A stretch of 64,000 nucleotides of DNA from an uncultured Clostridia bacterium (GCA_944386365.1 CALXAT010000002.1:1-64000); one strand, 5' to 3'; numbered from the stretch's first letter, positions 18,719 through 30,047 are shown. Notes: generated from the letters alone by a model not told the origin. Numbers and translations: made by a program.

Positions 18719-20197
18719 TAAATCAAAATAAAATTCTACACCATTTTCTTTGTTGATTACACCATAATCGTTTTTATAATTTGTCATAATCGCTTTTACA
18801 AATGATAATCCAATTCCTGTTCCACCATCTGCTCTATTTCTTGATTCATCTACTTTATAGAATCTGTTCCAAATTCTTGCTAAATCTTCTTCCTTAATAT
18901 TAATACCTGTATTAAATACTTTCACTCTCACCTTATTTTTCTCTATATTTACATTATTCTCTATTCTAATACTTTTTTCTCCATCTACTTCCTCTACATG
19001 TTTAATTGCATTTGTCAAATAGTTTGTTATAACTTGTTCGATATAAAAATCATCTGCTATGACATTAATTTCGTCAGGAGAATCTATTTTAACTTCAACA
19101 CCTTTTTCCTCCAGCATCACTTTTGACTTTCTAACAACTTCTTTTTCTAATTCTACTATATTAAATTCTGTGTCAGAAAATTCCCTTTTTCCATATTCCA
19201 ATTTCATTAACTCTAATAATTGTTTTACCAATTTGTCCATTTTATTTGTTTCATCTAAAATAACTTCTGCGTAAAATTTCCTACTCTCATCATCTGTATT
19301 AACATTTTCTAGCAACCCTTCGCTATATCCTTGAATTAATGCAATCGGTGTTTTTAATTCATGAGATACATCTGATATAAAACTTTTTCTCATCTCATCA
19401 ATTTTTGACTTTTCTTCTATATCTCTCTCTAATTCAATATTTGTTCTTCTCAATTGCTTTATCGTACTTTCTAGTTTATCTGACATTAAATTAATACTTT
19501 TTCCTAAATTATTAATTTCATCATCTGCATCTGTTATTCTATATTTATGACTGAAATCTAAATTTGCCATATTTTTAGCAATTGTATTCAATTCTAATAT
19601 TGGTTCTGTAAATTTTTTACTTACAAAAGATACAATAACTGCTGATATTAAAATTGTAAATCCTGCAATAAGATATAGAAAATTATTAGATATTTTTACA
19701 CTTTCTTCTATTGATGAAACTGGTATTCTAATATATAATAAATAACCATTATCTAATTTGGCTGATAACATAATATAAGATATTCCTGTTTTATTATCTT
19801 TTAATTTTCTAATAATAAATTCATCATTTTCTTCTATTAATTCTCCTGCATTGATCGCATTTGTCATTGCATTCATCTCACCAAAAGTAGATAAAAAATC
19901 TTTATTAGATGTAAATACATTTATGTTTTCATCATCTTTTATTAATATATCAAAATTATTATTTACTGCTAATTTTTCTAATTCTGAATCAATATCTATA
20001 TCTGATGGATCATTATAGTAATCATTAATTACTGCATATACTTCTTTTAAATCTTTTGTTTTACTATATAAATAAAATTGTCCAAACACTAAATTATTTA
20101 TTAAAATTAAAAATATAATTAATAATATAATAATCAATGATACCAATAAGAACAACTTTACTCTAATAGATTTTAATGCATTTCTTATTTTTTCCAT
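18704..20197 (-). CDS. Sensor histidine kinase (two-component system)
   Basis: A membrane histidine kinase. Transmembrane helix 1 is at about 14-36, the extracellular sensor at about 37-170, helix 2 at about 172-195, and HAMP at about 196-250. HisKA carries the phospho-accepting His in VSHELKTPIALIQGY (about residue 279), and HATPase_c has N and G boxes (NYLTNAIKHV, GGTGIGLSFVKAI). The longer frame starts at 20209, but AAGGATGG followed by ATG at 20197 is the better spaced start. It lies about 25 bp behind its response regulator. The sensor domain matches no family I recognise, so the signal is unknown. Confidence 0.9.
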   Translation of the reverse strand: MEKIRNALKSIRVKLFLLVSLIIILLIIFLILINNLVFGQFYLYSKTKDLKEVYAVINDYYNDPSDIDIDSELEKLAVNNNFDILIKDDENINVFTSNKDFLSTFGEMNAMTNAINAGELIEENDEFIIRKLKDNKTGISYIMLSAKLDNGYLLYIRIPVSSIEESVKISNNFLYLIAGFTILISAVIVSFVSKKFTEPILELNTIAKNMANLDFSHKYRITDADDEINNLGKSINLMSDKLESTIKQLRRTNIELERDIEEKSKIDEMRKSFISDVSHELKTPIALIQGYSEGLLENVNTDDESRKFYAEVILDETNKMDKLVKQLLELMKLEYGKREFSDTEFNIVELEKEVVRKSKVMLEEKGVEVKIDSPDEINVIADDFYIEQVITNYLTNAIKHVEEVDGEKSIRIENNVNIEKNKVRVKVFNTGINIKEEDLARIWNRFYKVDESRNRADGGTGIGLSFVKAIMTNYKNDYGVINKENGVEFYFDLDLKI

Positions 20198-20222
20198 TTT
20201 TATTCCCATCCTTAGATAAATC

Positions 20223-20900
20223 CTACTTTACCTCAAATTTATATCCTACACCTCGTATTGTTTGAATATATTTTCCTTTTTTCCCTAATTTATGTCTTAT
20301 TTTCTTTATATGACTATCAATCGTTCTAGAATCTCCGTAATAATCATAATTCCAAACATTATTTAATATTTTATCTCTTGATAAAGCAATATTTTCATTT
20401 TCCACTAAATATGTTAAAAGTTCATATTCTCTTAAACTTAATTCAATTGGTTTTCCATCAACTTTAACTGTTCTTCCTTCTTTATCAATTTCAATTCCAC
20501 CATAATCTTTGATCTCTTTCTCATCTTTATTGGCTCTTTTTAATATTGCTTCAACACGTGCCACTAAAATTTTAGGACTAAATGGTTTCGATATATATTC
20601 ATCAACACCTAGTTCAAATCCAAATAATTCATCTTGCTCTTCTCCTCTTGCTGTTAACATGATGATTGGTACTTTAGATTCTTGTCTAATTTGTCTTAGT
20701 ACTGACCATCCATCTAACTTAGGCATCATAACATCTAATAAGATAAGGCTAATTTTATTTTTATTTTCTTCAAATACTTCTAATCCCTTTTCACCATCTT
20801 CAGCCTCTAAAATACTATATCCTTTTGCTGCTAAGAAATCTTTTATTAATTTTCTCATTCTTTGTTCATCGTCAACTACTAGAATATAATTATTAAGCAT
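20223..20900 (-). CDS. OmpR/PhoB-family response regulator
   Basis: A 225-residue response regulator. The receiver domain has acidic residues VVDDEQ, the phospho-acceptor in LILLDVMMPKLDG (Asp56), Thr in IIMLTARG and Lys in YISKPFSP. The winged-helix DNA-binding domain has the typical SLREYELLTYL and TIDSHIKKIRHKLG with GVGYKFE at the end. ATG 20900 lies 6 bp after AGGAGTG and is preferred over the GTG at 20909. It is the first gene of the pair with the histidine kinase. Confidence 0.93.
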   Translation of the reverse strand: MLNNYILVVDDEQRMRKLIKDFLAAKGYSILEAEDGEKGLEVFEENKNKISLILLDVMMPKLDGWSVLRQIRQESKVPIIMLTARGEEQDELFGFELGVDEYISKPFSPKILVARVEAILKRANKDEKEIKDYGGIEIDKEGRTVKVDGKPIELSLREYELLTYLVENENIALSRDKILNNVWNYDYYGDSRTIDSHIKKIRHKLGKKGKYIQTIRGVGYKFEVK

Positions 20901-20985
20901 ATATATCACTCCTATTTTTTATTATTTCTATTATATATTATACATGTATTTTATGTCTATATTGTGAATAATTTTTTATTCTAAA

Positions 20986-21012
20986 CAAAAAACCACACTA
21001 ATATTTTAGTGT
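20986..21012 (-). terminator. Intrinsic terminator after mscS
   Basis: Stem ACACTAA / TTAGTGT with a 4-base loop at 20995-21012. The U run on the minus strand corresponds to adenines at 20986-20992. Confidence 0.75.
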
Positions 21013-21025
21013 AGCTTTTAGTCAT

Positions 21026-22090
21026 TTAATTTTTTACATATACCGTTTTGGTATCATAAGCTAATTCAATATGTTCCTCTTTTAATATTTTCATTATCTT
21101 CATATTGATATCTTCTACTTCTTTTAAGTAACTTGCATAACTAACAGAATTCGTATAGGTATATATTAATATATTAATCCCATTATCTGTTATTTGATCA
21201 AATCTTACAATTATAGAATCATCATAAACACTTTCTCTATCTTGTAACATTTTTTCAATTCTACTTTTCAATAATTCTAATTTTTCTAATGGTGTATCTA
21301 ATTCTACACATAAATTTGTTTTATATCTTCTTTTTTCCATTTTACTCCAGTTAATTACTGATGCATCTGCTATAACCGCATTAGGAATATTGATTAATGC
21401 ATTTTCATAACTTCTTACTCTAGTGGTTCTAAAAGTGATATCTTCTATTGTACCTTCATAATCTCCCATTTCAATGCAGTCTCCAACAACAAATGGTTTA
21501 TCAATAAATATAACAAGTCCTCCAAATAAATTTTTAGCAGTATCTTGTGCAGCAAGCGTTACAATAACACCTCCTATGCCTAATCCTGCAACCAGACCCG
21601 TCAAATTAATTTCTAATATGGCCAACACTAAAAATATTGCAATTATATATATTAAAACTCTTACAATCTTTAATACAAATTCAAATACAGTGTCATCCAT
21701 CTTTTGACTTAAAGTTTTTCTTATCTTTTTTCCTAAAGTTGATTTTGATGTAAAACTATTCGCTAGCCCAACTGCAATTTCTACAACACTGATAATTTTA
21801 AAAGTTTTTGTAACAACATCCATTATATAATTATTAATTTGTAAAGGTTCTTTTAAGAATACAATTGCTAAATAAATACCTAAAATAATGAAAAATATCT
21901 TTAGTGGTTTGAAAAAAGCACTTTCTTTTATATCTTTTGCTCTTTTACTTTTTATTTTAAATATTCTAATAATCATATAGGAAAATGTACTACTTAATAC
22001 TCTAAAAAATACAACAATGCCAACAGCAATGAGAATATCTATAATTTGTATAGATGTTATTCTTTCCCAAAATCTAATTAATTGATCCAT
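21026..22090 (-). CDS. Small-conductance mechanosensitive channel (MscS family)
   Basis: A 354-residue MscS-family channel. N-terminal transmembrane helices lie at about 15-40, 65-85 and 100-120. The pore helix plus beta domain follows: GLVAGLGIGGVIVTLAAQDTAKNLFGG, then PFVVGDCIEMGDYEGTIEDITFRTTRVRS. These are diagnostic of MscS, which releases solutes under osmotic downshock. ATG 22090 follows GGAGG by six bases. The ATG at 22102 overlaps that ribosome site and is less likely. It is 15 bp downstream of rpoD, so it may be read from the dnaG-rpoD transcript. Confidence 0.9.
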   Translation of the reverse strand: MDQLIRFWERITSIQIIDILIAVGIVVFFRVLSSTFSYMIIRIFKIKSKRAKDIKESAFFKPLKIFFIILGIYLAIVFLKEPLQINNYIMDVVTKTFKIISVVEIAVGLANSFTSKSTLGKKIRKTLSQKMDDTVFEFVLKIVRVLIYIIAIFLVLAILEINLTGLVAGLGIGGVIVTLAAQDTAKNLFGGLVIFIDKPFVVGDCIEMGDYEGTIEDITFRTTRVRSYENALINIPNAVIADASVINWSKMEKRRYKTNLCVELDTPLEKLELLKSRIEKMLQDRESVYDDSIIVRFDQITDNGINILIYTYTNSVSYASYLKEVEDINMKIMKILKEEHIELAYDTKTVYVKN

Positions 22091-22105
22091 AACTTCCTCC
22101 ATACT

Positions 22106-23338
22106 TTATCCCATGTAATCTCTAAGTTTTTTACTTCTACTTGGATGTCTTAATTTTCTTAAAGCTTTTGCTTCAATTTGTCTAATTCTTTCTCTTGTTA
22201 CTTGGAATTCTCTTCCTACCTCTTCTAAAGTTCTTGATTTTCCATCCTCTAATCCGAATCTTAATTTTAATACTTTTGCTTCTCTTGGTGTTAGTGTGTT
22301 CATTACTTCTTCTAATTGTTCTCTAAGCATTGTATAGGCTGCCGAATCTTGTGGTGCTGGTGAATCATCATCTTGTATGAAATCTCCTAAATGACTATCA
22401 TCTTCTTCTCCGATTGGTGTTTCTAGAGATACTGGATCTTGTGCTATTTTTTGTATTTCTATTACTTTTTCAACTGGAATTTCCATTTCAGCTGCTATTT
22501 CTTCTGGGGTTGGTTCCCTTCCTAATTGTTGTAATAGATGTCTAGAAGTTCTGATTAATTTATTGATAGTTTCTACCATATGAACTGGTATTCTAATTGT
22601 TCTTGCTTGATCTGCAATAGCCCTTGTAATAGCTTGTCTAATCCACCATGTTGCATACGTACTAAATTTGAATCCTTTGGTATAGTCAAATTTTTCAACG
22701 GCTTTGATTAATCCCATATTTCCTTCTTGAATCAAATCTAAGAACAACATACCTCTTCCTACATATTTTTTAGCAATACTTACTACTAATCTTAAATTAG
22801 ATTCTGCTAATTTTTGTTTTGCTTCTTCATCTCCTTGTAAAACTCTTTTCGCCAAATCTAATTCTTCATCATATGTTAATAATGGAATTCTTCCTATTTC
22901 TCTTAGATACATTCTTACAGGATCATCTACATTAACGCCTTCATAGCTAGTATCTGTAATTTCATCTAGTTTTAAGTCTTCTACTTCTTTTAAATCTTCA
23001 ATATCTGGTTCTTCTTCCATATCATCTTGCAATAAATCCACACCCATTTCTTCAAAAGCATCGAAAACTTTATCAATTTGATCTGGATTCACATCATCTA
23101 ATTCAGATGCTAAATCTCCATAAGTTATTTTTCCTTTTTCTTTAGCTTTTTTTAATATGTTATTTACTTTCTCTTCTTTTAATTTTTTTGTTTCTTCTGT
23201 TTCTTCTATTTTTTTTCCTTTTTTTGATTGTTCTACTTCTTCTGATTTCTGATGTGCTTTTTTTCTTACTTTTTCAATTTTTTCTTTCATTTCTTCTTGT
23301 TTTAATTCTTCTTGATTCATTTCCGCTTTTTTTGCCAT
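22106..23338 (-). CDS. rpoD: RNA polymerase primary sigma factor (SigA/RpoD)
   Basis: A 410-residue primary sigma factor. A charged N-terminal extension rich in Glu and Lys covers about residues 1-55. Region 1.1 ([19 protein letters not shown]) is at about 72-95. Region 1.2 ([17 protein letters not shown]), region 2 ([42 protein letters not shown]), region 3 and region 4 ([29 protein letters not shown]) follow in order. The dnaG-rpoD order is the classic macromolecular synthesis operon of Bacillota. It starts 16 bp after dnaG. Confidence 0.97.
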   Translation of the reverse strand: MAKKAEMNQEELKQEEMKEKIEKVRKKAHQKSEEVEQSKKGKKIEETEETKKLKEEKVNNILKKAKEKGKITYGDLASELDDVNPDQIDKVFDAFEEMGVDLLQDDMEEEPDIEDLKEVEDLKLDEITDTSYEGVNVDDPVRMYLREIGRIPLLTYDEELDLAKRVLQGDEEAKQKLAESNLRLVVSIAKKYVGRGMLFLDLIQEGNMGLIKAVEKFDYTKGFKFSTYATWWIRQAITRAIADQARTIRIPVHMVETINKLIRTSRHLLQQLGREPTPEEIAAEMEIPVEKVIEIQKIAQDPVSLETPIGEEDDSHLGDFIQDDDSPAPQDSAAYTMLREQLEEVMNTLTPREAKVLKLRFGLEDGKSRTLEEVGREFQVTRERIRQIEAKALRKLRHPSRSKKLRDYMG

Positions 23339-23354
23339 TTTTATATATTCACCC

Positions 23355-25142
23355 CTATCTAATTTTAGCTAATTTGATAATAATATCACTTAGCTCTTTT
23401 TCTAATTCTTTTTTTTCATTTTCTTCCATTTGATTTTCTAGTAATTCTAAAATTTCGATTTTTCTATCATTTAGCCTTTCTTTTTCATACGTTTGTATAA
23501 TGTCATCAATTGCCTTTTCCATATCATCTATTCCATAATCTTCTGCCATTATCATGGTTATATGATTTTGTTCCTCTTCTGATAAAGTATCTATAATGCT
23601 ATTTATATTACTATTTCCATTTTCAAATTCTTCATACAATTTCCTAGCAATCTTTTTATCTATCTCATATTTAAAATCTTCTATTTTTATATTTTGTTTT
23701 ATAATTTGATATATATTCACATCTCCTGAAAGTAAAATTGCTAAAACTGTATTTTCTCTTCGCTTAACTGCCTCAGAAACATTATCCGTGTTTGTTTTTT
23801 CTAAATGCCTTATCACCGGCTTTGCTTTATGTAATATTTTTTCATCTGTATTTTCTTTATATGTCAATTTATTCACTTCTGCATAAATAGCTTCTTTTGA
23901 AACATCATACTCTTTTGCTATTTTTTCTATATAAACTTCTCTTTCCATACTGTTATCAATTTTTGCAATTAATTTTGCAATTTCGTTTAAAAATTTGATT
24001 TTATCATTTGTATTCTCTAAATTTAAAGATTGTCTTAATATTTTGACTTTAAATTCCACAACAGAAATAGCTTTATCTACTAAATTTTGAAATCTAGCAT
24101 TACCATATTTGATAACATATTCATCAGGATCTTTTGCACCTTCCATTTGTAATACTCTGATATCACAGCCCATATTTTGTAGGATTTCCATTGCTCTTAC
24201 TTTTGCTGTTTGTCCAGCCTCATCTGAATCATAGCTTAATATAATTTGCTCTGTATTGTTTCGTAATAAATAACCTTGTTGTTGGGTTAATGCTGTTCCT
24301 AAAGAGGCAACTACATTATGAATATCTCTTTGATGAAGTGACACAACATCCATATATCCTTCAACAATTAATAGTTTTTTCTTTATATCATATTTTTTAG
24401 CTACATTTAAACCATACAAATGTCTACCTTTACTATATACGATATTCTCAGGAGAATTAATATATTTGGGTTTTGAATCATCTAATACTCTTCCTCCAAA
24501 TGCAATGACTCTTCCTCTAACATCACATATTGGAAACATTAATCGATTTCTATATCTATCAATATATTGTCCCCTTTCATTTTTGTTTACTAAGCCGGAC
24601 TCTAAAATTTCCCTATCTTCAAATCCTTGTTTTTTTAATTCTCTATATAATTCATCAAATTTTCCTGAAAATCCAATTTGAAAGGATTTTAATGTTTCAT
24701 TTGATAATCTTCTTTTTTTTATGTATTCTTGAGCAATTTTAGACTCAGGTTTATATAAATTTTCATGATAATATTTTGCTGTAAATTCATTTACTTTATA
24801 TACTCTTGCTTTCAATTGTTCTTTTGCTGTATCCATATTATTTTCTAATGTTGGTAACTGTATATTTGCTCTTTCTGCTAATTGTTGAACAGCTTCTATA
24901 AAATTAATACCTTCTATCTTTGTTAAAAATGTAAAAACATTTCCTCCAACCCCACATCCAAAGCAATGAAATATTTGTTTTTCTGGAGATACTGAAAAAG
25001 ATGGCGATTTTTCATTATGAAATGGGCATAAACCAAAATAATTTCTGCCACTTCTTTTTAGTCTGACATATTGTGATATAACATCTACAATATCATTTGA
25101 TTGCCTCACTTCATCAATGATCTCATCACTGTATCTTGCCAC
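23355..25142 (-). CDS. dnaG: DNA primase
   Basis: A 595-residue DnaG primase that makes RNA primers for replication. The CHC2 zinc finger is [20 protein letters not shown] at about residues 37-65. The TOPRIM catalytic core holds [15 protein letters not shown] and [13 protein letters not shown]-terminal helicase-binding region follows. GTG at 25142 lies seven bases after AGGAGG and gives the usual N terminus [13 protein letters not shown]. The longer ATG frame from 25184 would include the ribosome site, so it was rejected. rpoD follows directly. Confidence 0.96.
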   Translation of the reverse strand: MARYSDEIIDEVRQSNDIVDVISQYVRLKRSGRNYFGLCPFHNEKSPSFSVSPEKQIFHCFGCGVGGNVFTFLTKIEGINFIEAVQQLAERANIQLPTLENNMDTAKEQLKARVYKVNEFTAKYYHENLYKPESKIAQEYIKKRRLSNETLKSFQIGFSGKFDELYRELKKQGFEDREILESGLVNKNERGQYIDRYRNRLMFPICDVRGRVIAFGGRVLDDSKPKYINSPENIVYSKGRHLYGLNVAKKYDIKKKLLIVEGYMDVVSLHQRDIHNVVASLGTALTQQQGYLLRNNTEQIILSYDSDEAGQTAKVRAMEILQNMGCDIRVLQMEGAKDPDEYVIKYGNARFQNLVDKAISVVEFKVKILRQSLNLENTNDKIKFLNEIAKLIAKIDNSMEREVYIEKIAKEYDVSKEAIYAEVNKLTYKENTDEKILHKAKPVIRHLEKTNTDNVSEAVKRRENTVLAILLSGDVNIYQIIKQNIKIEDFKYEIDKKIARKLYEEFENGNSNINSIIDTLSEEEQNHITMIMAEDYGIDDMEKAIDDIIQTYEKERLNDRKIEILELLENQMEENEKKELEKELSDIIIKLAKIR

Positions 25143-25348
25143 TTTTTTACCTCCTCTCCTAAAATATTTCATATAACTATACATAATTATATTATTCGAC
25201 GTATTTTACATAAATCCTTCTCTTTATTAAAAAAACATTTTGAATAAAACATTGTTTTTTTATATGTAAAAGAAAAATGAACCCTCCTTGTCAAACCTTT
25301 TTGTTCAACAATTGGGCACATTTATCTTTCTAAAATTTATTTTCATTT

Positions 25349-26020
25349 TCAATTGTTCATTAGCATGATTTTACTATCCATTTTGTTCACAATTTTTGCA
25401 TAATTTATTAATTCTTTTGAATCTTTTTTATTGACTTCTTTATCACTTTTATATTTCATTTTGTGTTCCAAACTAGCCCAGAAATCCATAGCCATTGTTC
25501 TGATTTGTACCTCTACTTTCACATATATGATTTGTTTTGATAACGTAACTGGCACTTTTACAATCAAATGATAACTAGAATATCCACTTTCCTTTGGGTG
25601 ATTTACATAGTCTTTTTCTTTTTCAATATATATTCCTGGAATTTTTTCTATTAAATTTCTAATTTTAAATATATCATCTTTTAACTGACATATAATTCTA
25701 ACGCCAGCAATGTCATTTATATTTTCTATCATTTCTTTATATGTAAGTTCATATCCTTTTTTGGTCATTTTATTTACAATACTATCTGGTTGTTTTATTC
25801 TTGTATTTACATGGTCAATTAAGTCATAGTTATAAAATACTTTAAATTCTTTTTGTAAAATATTAATTTTCGTTTCTAATTCCTTTATTGCCATTTCATA
25901 GATTGTCATTATTTTTTCAAATGTATTTGTTCTTTCCTCTATTTTTTCATCATAACTTAAAAAATTCTTCATCTCCACAATTCCTAATTCTTTACCTTTG
26001 TCTTTTTTCATACTCACCAC
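25349..26020 (-). CDS. Small alarmone synthetase (GTP pyrophosphokinase, RelA/SpoT domain)
   Basis: A 223-residue single-domain synthetase without HD hydrolase, TGS or ACT domains, so it belongs to the RelP/RelQ type. Motifs include NDIAGVRIICQLKDDIF at about 100, NHPKESGYSSYHLIV near 141 and VEVQIRTMAMDFWASLEHKMKYK near 172. The enzyme makes (p)ppGpp from ATP and GDP/GTP, lowering growth rate under stress. ATG 26011 or the GTG codons at 26017 and 26020 are all near AAGGAG, so the exact start is uncertain. It is monocistronic with about 200 bp of AT-rich sequence downstream. Confidence 0.88.
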   Translation of the reverse strand: MVSMKKDKGKELGIVEMKNFLSYDEKIEERTNTFEKIMTIYEMAIKELETKINILQKEFKVFYNYDLIDHVNTRIKQPDSIVNKMTKKGYELTYKEMIENINDIAGVRIICQLKDDIFKIRNLIEKIPGIYIEKEKDYVNHPKESGYSSYHLIVKVPVTLSKQIIYVKVEVQIRTMAMDFWASLEHKMKYKSDKEVNKKDSKELINYAKIVNKMDSKIMLMNN

Positions 26021-26131
26021 AACTCCTTATAGGATATTTATGTTTCTTCCTCTTTAGTATATGCATATATTATTTCATAATTGTTTCTAAAAGATATTTA
26101 AATTGTGTTTTTTTGATGAATTTGTAAAATG

Positions 26132-26160
26132 AAAAAAATAAAAGCCAATATGGCTTTTAT
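26132..26160 (-). terminator. Intrinsic terminator after the 26157-27425 gene
   Basis: Stem ATAAAAGCC / GGCTTTTAT at 26138-26160, followed by a U run on the minus strand. It overlaps the stop codon. Confidence 0.75.
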
Positions 26161-27425
26161 CTAGGATCATCTCCCCATTCTGCTTTTTTAACTTTAGGCG
26201 TATTTTCTCTACTTGCTATTTTATATTTCGTAGTCATTTTCTTTTGTTTATTCTTTTCTTTATTTTGTCTTTTTTCAATTGAACTATTAATTGCACTAAG
26301 ATAGTTTCTTCTATCTTTTACTTTCTTCTTACTTAAATTTCCTACCAATCCGGATTCAATACATTGAACTACCGTATCCATCTCTCTAGTGCTTAGTCCT
26401 GATAATATACGAAGATATCTTCCTCTTTCCCCATCCGGTAAATCTCTTACTGTGGCAATAAATTTGTCAACCGTATATCCTTCTTGTTCTTGTTCCTTTA
26501 GTCTATCTCTTATATTACCTCTTGTTAAATCTGTTAAACCAGGCATATATTTACTTAAAAAATCTAAATAATTTTCTATTTCTTCATCTGTAAGATTTCC
26601 TAAATTAGATGGTGAAAATAAATCTATTGATTTTCCTTGTTGTTTTGCTTCTTCTGCTGCTTCCTGCGCAATTTTTTCTAAGAAAATATTTATAACTTCT
26701 TCTTTGTCAAATTTATTTTCTTCATTATCTCCTAATAAATTAATATACTCTTCTTCTATTTTTTGAGGCATTTTTACTCTCATCATCTCATCTAATGGTA
26801 TTAATTTTTCCATATTGTATAAACTAATAGCACCATTACATTGATAATATGTTATTGCAAAATTTTTAGCAATAACTTTATATAATTCACGATTTACCTC
26901 ATCTGTTCTCTCTTCTCCAAGTAAACAATTTTGAATTTTCGACAATACTGAAGCTTGCGCTTCAACATTCTTTAATGAATTATACAATTTTACAAGTAAT
27001 GTACAGGCCCCTTCCTTTTGTGCTTCCTCATTTTCTAATGTATTTGCTACTTCAATTGCTTCATTTTGTGACAACCTTGAATTTTCCATTACATATAATG
27101 TTGCATCATCTGAGGCACCTTTTGCTATAGTCGCTACCACCCTAGCTGAAACTTCTGGAGAATCTGTTGCCTTTACGGCTGACTTATCTATCGCTCCTTG
27201 TGAAATTCTCGGGTCTTGATTAACTCTTCTCATAATCGCATCTCTATCTTCTGGATATTCCGTCAATGCGCTTATAATTTTTTCCGCTTGTCTTTCCACT
27301 CGCTCCTCTGGCGTTAAATTTTTATCTTCTGTTGGCTTTATAACTTTTTCTTCAATGATTTCCTCTACCGTTTTCTTTTTCGGAAAATTTTCTCGAAATA
27401 CTTTACCTACATTTTTTATTTTCAT
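26157..27425 (-). CDS. Uncharacterised alpha-helical repeat protein
   Basis: I do not recognise this 422-residue protein. It is almost entirely alpha-helical by pattern, with HEAT-like units such as ALTEYPEDRDAIMRRVNQDP, SPEVSARVVATIAKGASDD and ENEEAQKEGACTLLVKLYNSL. It has a basic N-terminal stretch (FPKKKTVEEIIEEK) and a very lysine-rich C terminus (KRQNKEKNKQKKMTTKYK). There are no membrane segments. It follows adhE by 9 bp and is probably in the same transcript. A scaffold role is possible but unsupported. Confidence 0.6.
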   Translation of the reverse strand: MKIKNVGKVFRENFPKKKTVEEIIEEKVIKPTEDKNLTPEERVERQAEKIISALTEYPEDRDAIMRRVNQDPRISQGAIDKSAVKATDSPEVSARVVATIAKGASDDATLYVMENSRLSQNEAIEVANTLENEEAQKEGACTLLVKLYNSLKNVEAQASVLSKIQNCLLGEERTDEVNRELYKVIAKNFAITYYQCNGAISLYNMEKLIPLDEMMRVKMPQKIEEEYINLLGDNEENKFDKEEVINIFLEKIAQEAAEEAKQQGKSIDLFSPSNLGNLTDEEIENYLDFLSKYMPGLTDLTRGNIRDRLKEQEQEGYTVDKFIATVRDLPDGERGRYLRILSGLSTREMDTVVQCIESGLVGNLSKKKVKDRRNYLSAINSSIEKRQNKEKNKQKKMTTKYKIASRENTPKVKKAEWGDDPR

Positions 27426-27434
27426 TTATCTCTC

Positions 27435-30047
27435 CTATTTTACTTCTTTTCCATAATAACTATCTAATAAGATTTGTTTTATTTCTGATACTAGTGGTAC
27501 TCTTGGATTAGCTGTTGTACATTGATCTTCAAACGCTCTATCTGCTAACATATCCACTTTTGCTAAAAAGTCTTGTTCATCAATTCCTGCATCTTTAAAT
27601 GATTTTGGAATATTCATATGTGCATTCATTTCCTTTATCTTTTCAATTAAACTACTAATTCCTTCTTCCACTGTTTTTGCTTTCAATCCTGCTTTTTTTG
27701 CTATTTCAGAATATTTTTTATCAGCTATAAAATATTCATATTTAGGGAATGAAACAAATTTAGTTGGTTTTGTGCTATTATATCTTACAACATAAGGCAA
27801 TAATATGGCATTAATTCTTCCATGTGGTAAATGGAATTCAGCACCTATTTTATGGGCCATTGAATGGTTAACACCTAAAAAGGCATTTGTGAATGCCATA
27901 CCTGCAATCGTACTTGCATTATGCATTTTTTCACGAGCTAATTTATTTGTTCCATCATCATATGCTTGCTCTAAATATTGGAATACCAATTCTACTGCTT
28001 TTTCAGCTAGTCCATCTGTATAGTCAGATGCCATATTGGAAACATAGGCTTCTAATGCATGTGTTAAAACATCCATTCCTGTATCTGCTGTAATAGATTT
28101 TGGTAAGCTCATAACTAAATCTGGGTCTACAATTGCAACATCTGGAGTTAATTCATAATCTGCCAATGGATATTTTTTGTTTTTCTCTTTATCTGTGATA
28201 ACAGCAAATGATGTAACCTCTGAACCTGTACCTGATGTTGTTGGAATCGCTACCATTTGACATTTTGTTCCTAGTTTAGGGAATTTGTATGTACGTTTTC
28301 TGATATCCATAAACTTTAATTTTAATCCTTCTGGATCTGCTTCTGGATGCTCATAGAATAACCACATTCCTTTAGCTGCATCGATTGGACTTCCTCCACC
28401 TAATGCAATAATAACATCTGGTTTGAAGTTTTTCATAGCTTCTACACCCTTCATAATGGTATCAAATGATGGGTCTGATTCTACTTCACTGAAAATTTCT
28501 GAATGCACATAATGTTGTCTATTTCTTAAATGATATAAGATTTTATCTACATATCCTAATTTTACCATTCCTGGATCTGTTACAATAAATGCTCTTTCAA
28601 TATTAGGCATTTTCTCTAAATAAGCAATTGAACCTGCTTCAAAATATATTTTTTCTGGAACTTTAAACCATTGCATATTAACCCTCCTATTGGCAACTCT
28701 TTTTATATTAATCAAGTTTACTGATGATACATTGGCTGTTGTTGAATTTCCACCAAATGAACCACATCCTAATGTCAATGATGGCATATTGGTATTATAA
28801 ATATCACCAATTGCTCCATGTGTTGATGGAGAGTTTACAATAATTCTTCCCGCTTTCATGGTTTCTGAAAATCTTAAAATTGTATCTTTGTTTTCAGAAT
28901 GAATAACAGCTGAGTGTCCTAGTCCTCCAAATTCTAGTAATTTTTCAGCTAATGGTATTCCTTCATTTTCATCTTTTACAACATAATATGTTAGTACTGG
29001 ACTTAATTTTTCTTTTGAGAATGGATATTCTTTTCCAACGCCAGTTTCTGGAACTACTAATACTTTAGTATCTTCTGGAACTTCAAATCCTGCTTCTTTT
29101 GCTATTGTATGAGGATATTGTCCTGGTACATGTGATTTTAATTTATAATCTCCATTTTCTAATTTTTCAAACATACTATTTTCTAATTTTTTCTTTTCTT
29201 CTTTACTTACAAAATAACAACCTGCTTTTTTCATTAATTCTTCAAATCTCTTTTGAATATCTTTATCAATAATAACAGCTTGTTCTGATGCACAAATCAT
29301 ACCATTGTCAAATGATTTTGACATAACTAAGTCATTTACTGATGTTTCTAATTTAGCTGTTTTATCAATATAACATGGAACATTTCCAGGTCCTACACCT
29401 AATGCTGGTTTTCCACAAGAATAGGCTGATTTTACCATACCTGTCCCACCGGTTGCTAAGATTAAATTTACATCTGGATGGTTCATTAACAATCTTGTTG
29501 CTGTAATACTTGGTTTTTCAATCCATAGAATACAATTTTCTGGTGCACCTGCTTTTACAGCCGCATCTCTTAAAATTCTAGCTGCTTCTACACTACATTT
29601 TTGTGCAGATGGATGGAATCCAAATATAATAACATTTCTAGTTTTTGCTGATATAATAGATTTAAACATTGTTGTTGATGTTGGATTTGTAACAGGTGTA
29701 ACCCCTGCTATAATTCCAATAGGCTCTGCAATTTCCACATAATCTTCCTCTGCATTTTCATCAATAATACCTACTGTTTTTTCATATTTAATACTATGAT
29801 ATATATATTCTGTGGCAAACATATTCTTTGTAATTTTATCTTCATAGATTCCTCTTTTGGTTTCTTCTACTGCCATTTTTGCTAATCTCATATGATTTTC
29901 AAGACCTGCCATCGCCATAGCTTTTGTAATATTATCAACTGTCTCTTGGTCTAATTTTAAATATTCCTGAGATGCTTTTTTAGCTTTTTCCACTAAATCA
30001 TTAATCATTTGTTCAATTTCTTTTTCTTCATTTACATTCTCGCTCAT
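27435..30047 (-). CDS. adhE: Bifunctional acetaldehyde-CoA / alcohol dehydrogenase
   Basis: An 870-residue AdhE that reduces acetyl-CoA to acetaldehyde and then ethanol, regenerating NAD+. The N-terminal aldehyde dehydrogenase domain (to about 440) has GVTPVTNPTSTTMFK and the catalytic Cys in GMICASEQAV (about 250). The C-terminal iron alcohol dehydrogenase domain starts near 455 (WFKVPEKIYFEAGSIAYLEK) and has ALGGGSPIDAAKGMW, TSGTGSEVTSFAV and the metal site with HALEAYVS and LPHGRINAILLPYV. ATG 30047 follows GGAGG by five bases; the ATG at 30059 overlaps it. With pflB it defines an ethanol-forming fermentation. Confidence 0.95.
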   Translation of the reverse strand: MSENVNEEKEIEQMINDLVEKAKKASQEYLKLDQETVDNITKAMAMAGLENHMRLAKMAVEETKRGIYEDKITKNMFATEYIYHSIKYEKTVGIIDENAEEDYVEIAEPIGIIAGVTPVTNPTSTTMFKSIISAKTRNVIIFGFHPSAQKCSVEAARILRDAAVKAGAPENCILWIEKPSITATRLLMNHPDVNLILATGGTGMVKSAYSCGKPALGVGPGNVPCYIDKTAKLETSVNDLVMSKSFDNGMICASEQAVIIDKDIQKRFEELMKKAGCYFVSKEEKKKLENSMFEKLENGDYKLKSHVPGQYPHTIAKEAGFEVPEDTKVLVVPETGVGKEYPFSKEKLSPVLTYYVVKDENEGIPLAEKLLEFGGLGHSAVIHSENKDTILRFSETMKAGRIIVNSPSTHGAIGDIYNTNMPSLTLGCGSFGGNSTTANVSSVNLINIKRVANRRVNMQWFKVPEKIYFEAGSIAYLEKMPNIERAFIVTDPGMVKLGYVDKILYHLRNRQHYVHSEIFSEVESDPSFDTIMKGVEAMKNFKPDVIIALGGGSPIDAAKGMWLFYEHPEADPEGLKLKFMDIRKRTYKFPKLGTKCQMVAIPTTSGTGSEVTSFAVITDKEKNKKYPLADYELTPDVAIVDPDLVMSLPKSITADTGMDVLTHALEAYVSNMASDYTDGLAEKAVELVFQYLEQAYDDGTNKLAREKMHNASTIAGMAFTNAFLGVNHSMAHKIGAEFHLPHGRINAILLPYVVRYNSTKPTKFVSFPKYEYFIADKKYSEIAKKAGLKAKTVEEGISSLIEKIKEMNAHMNIPKSFKDAGIDEQDFLAKVDMLADRAFEDQCTTANPRVPLVSEIKQILLDSYYGKEVK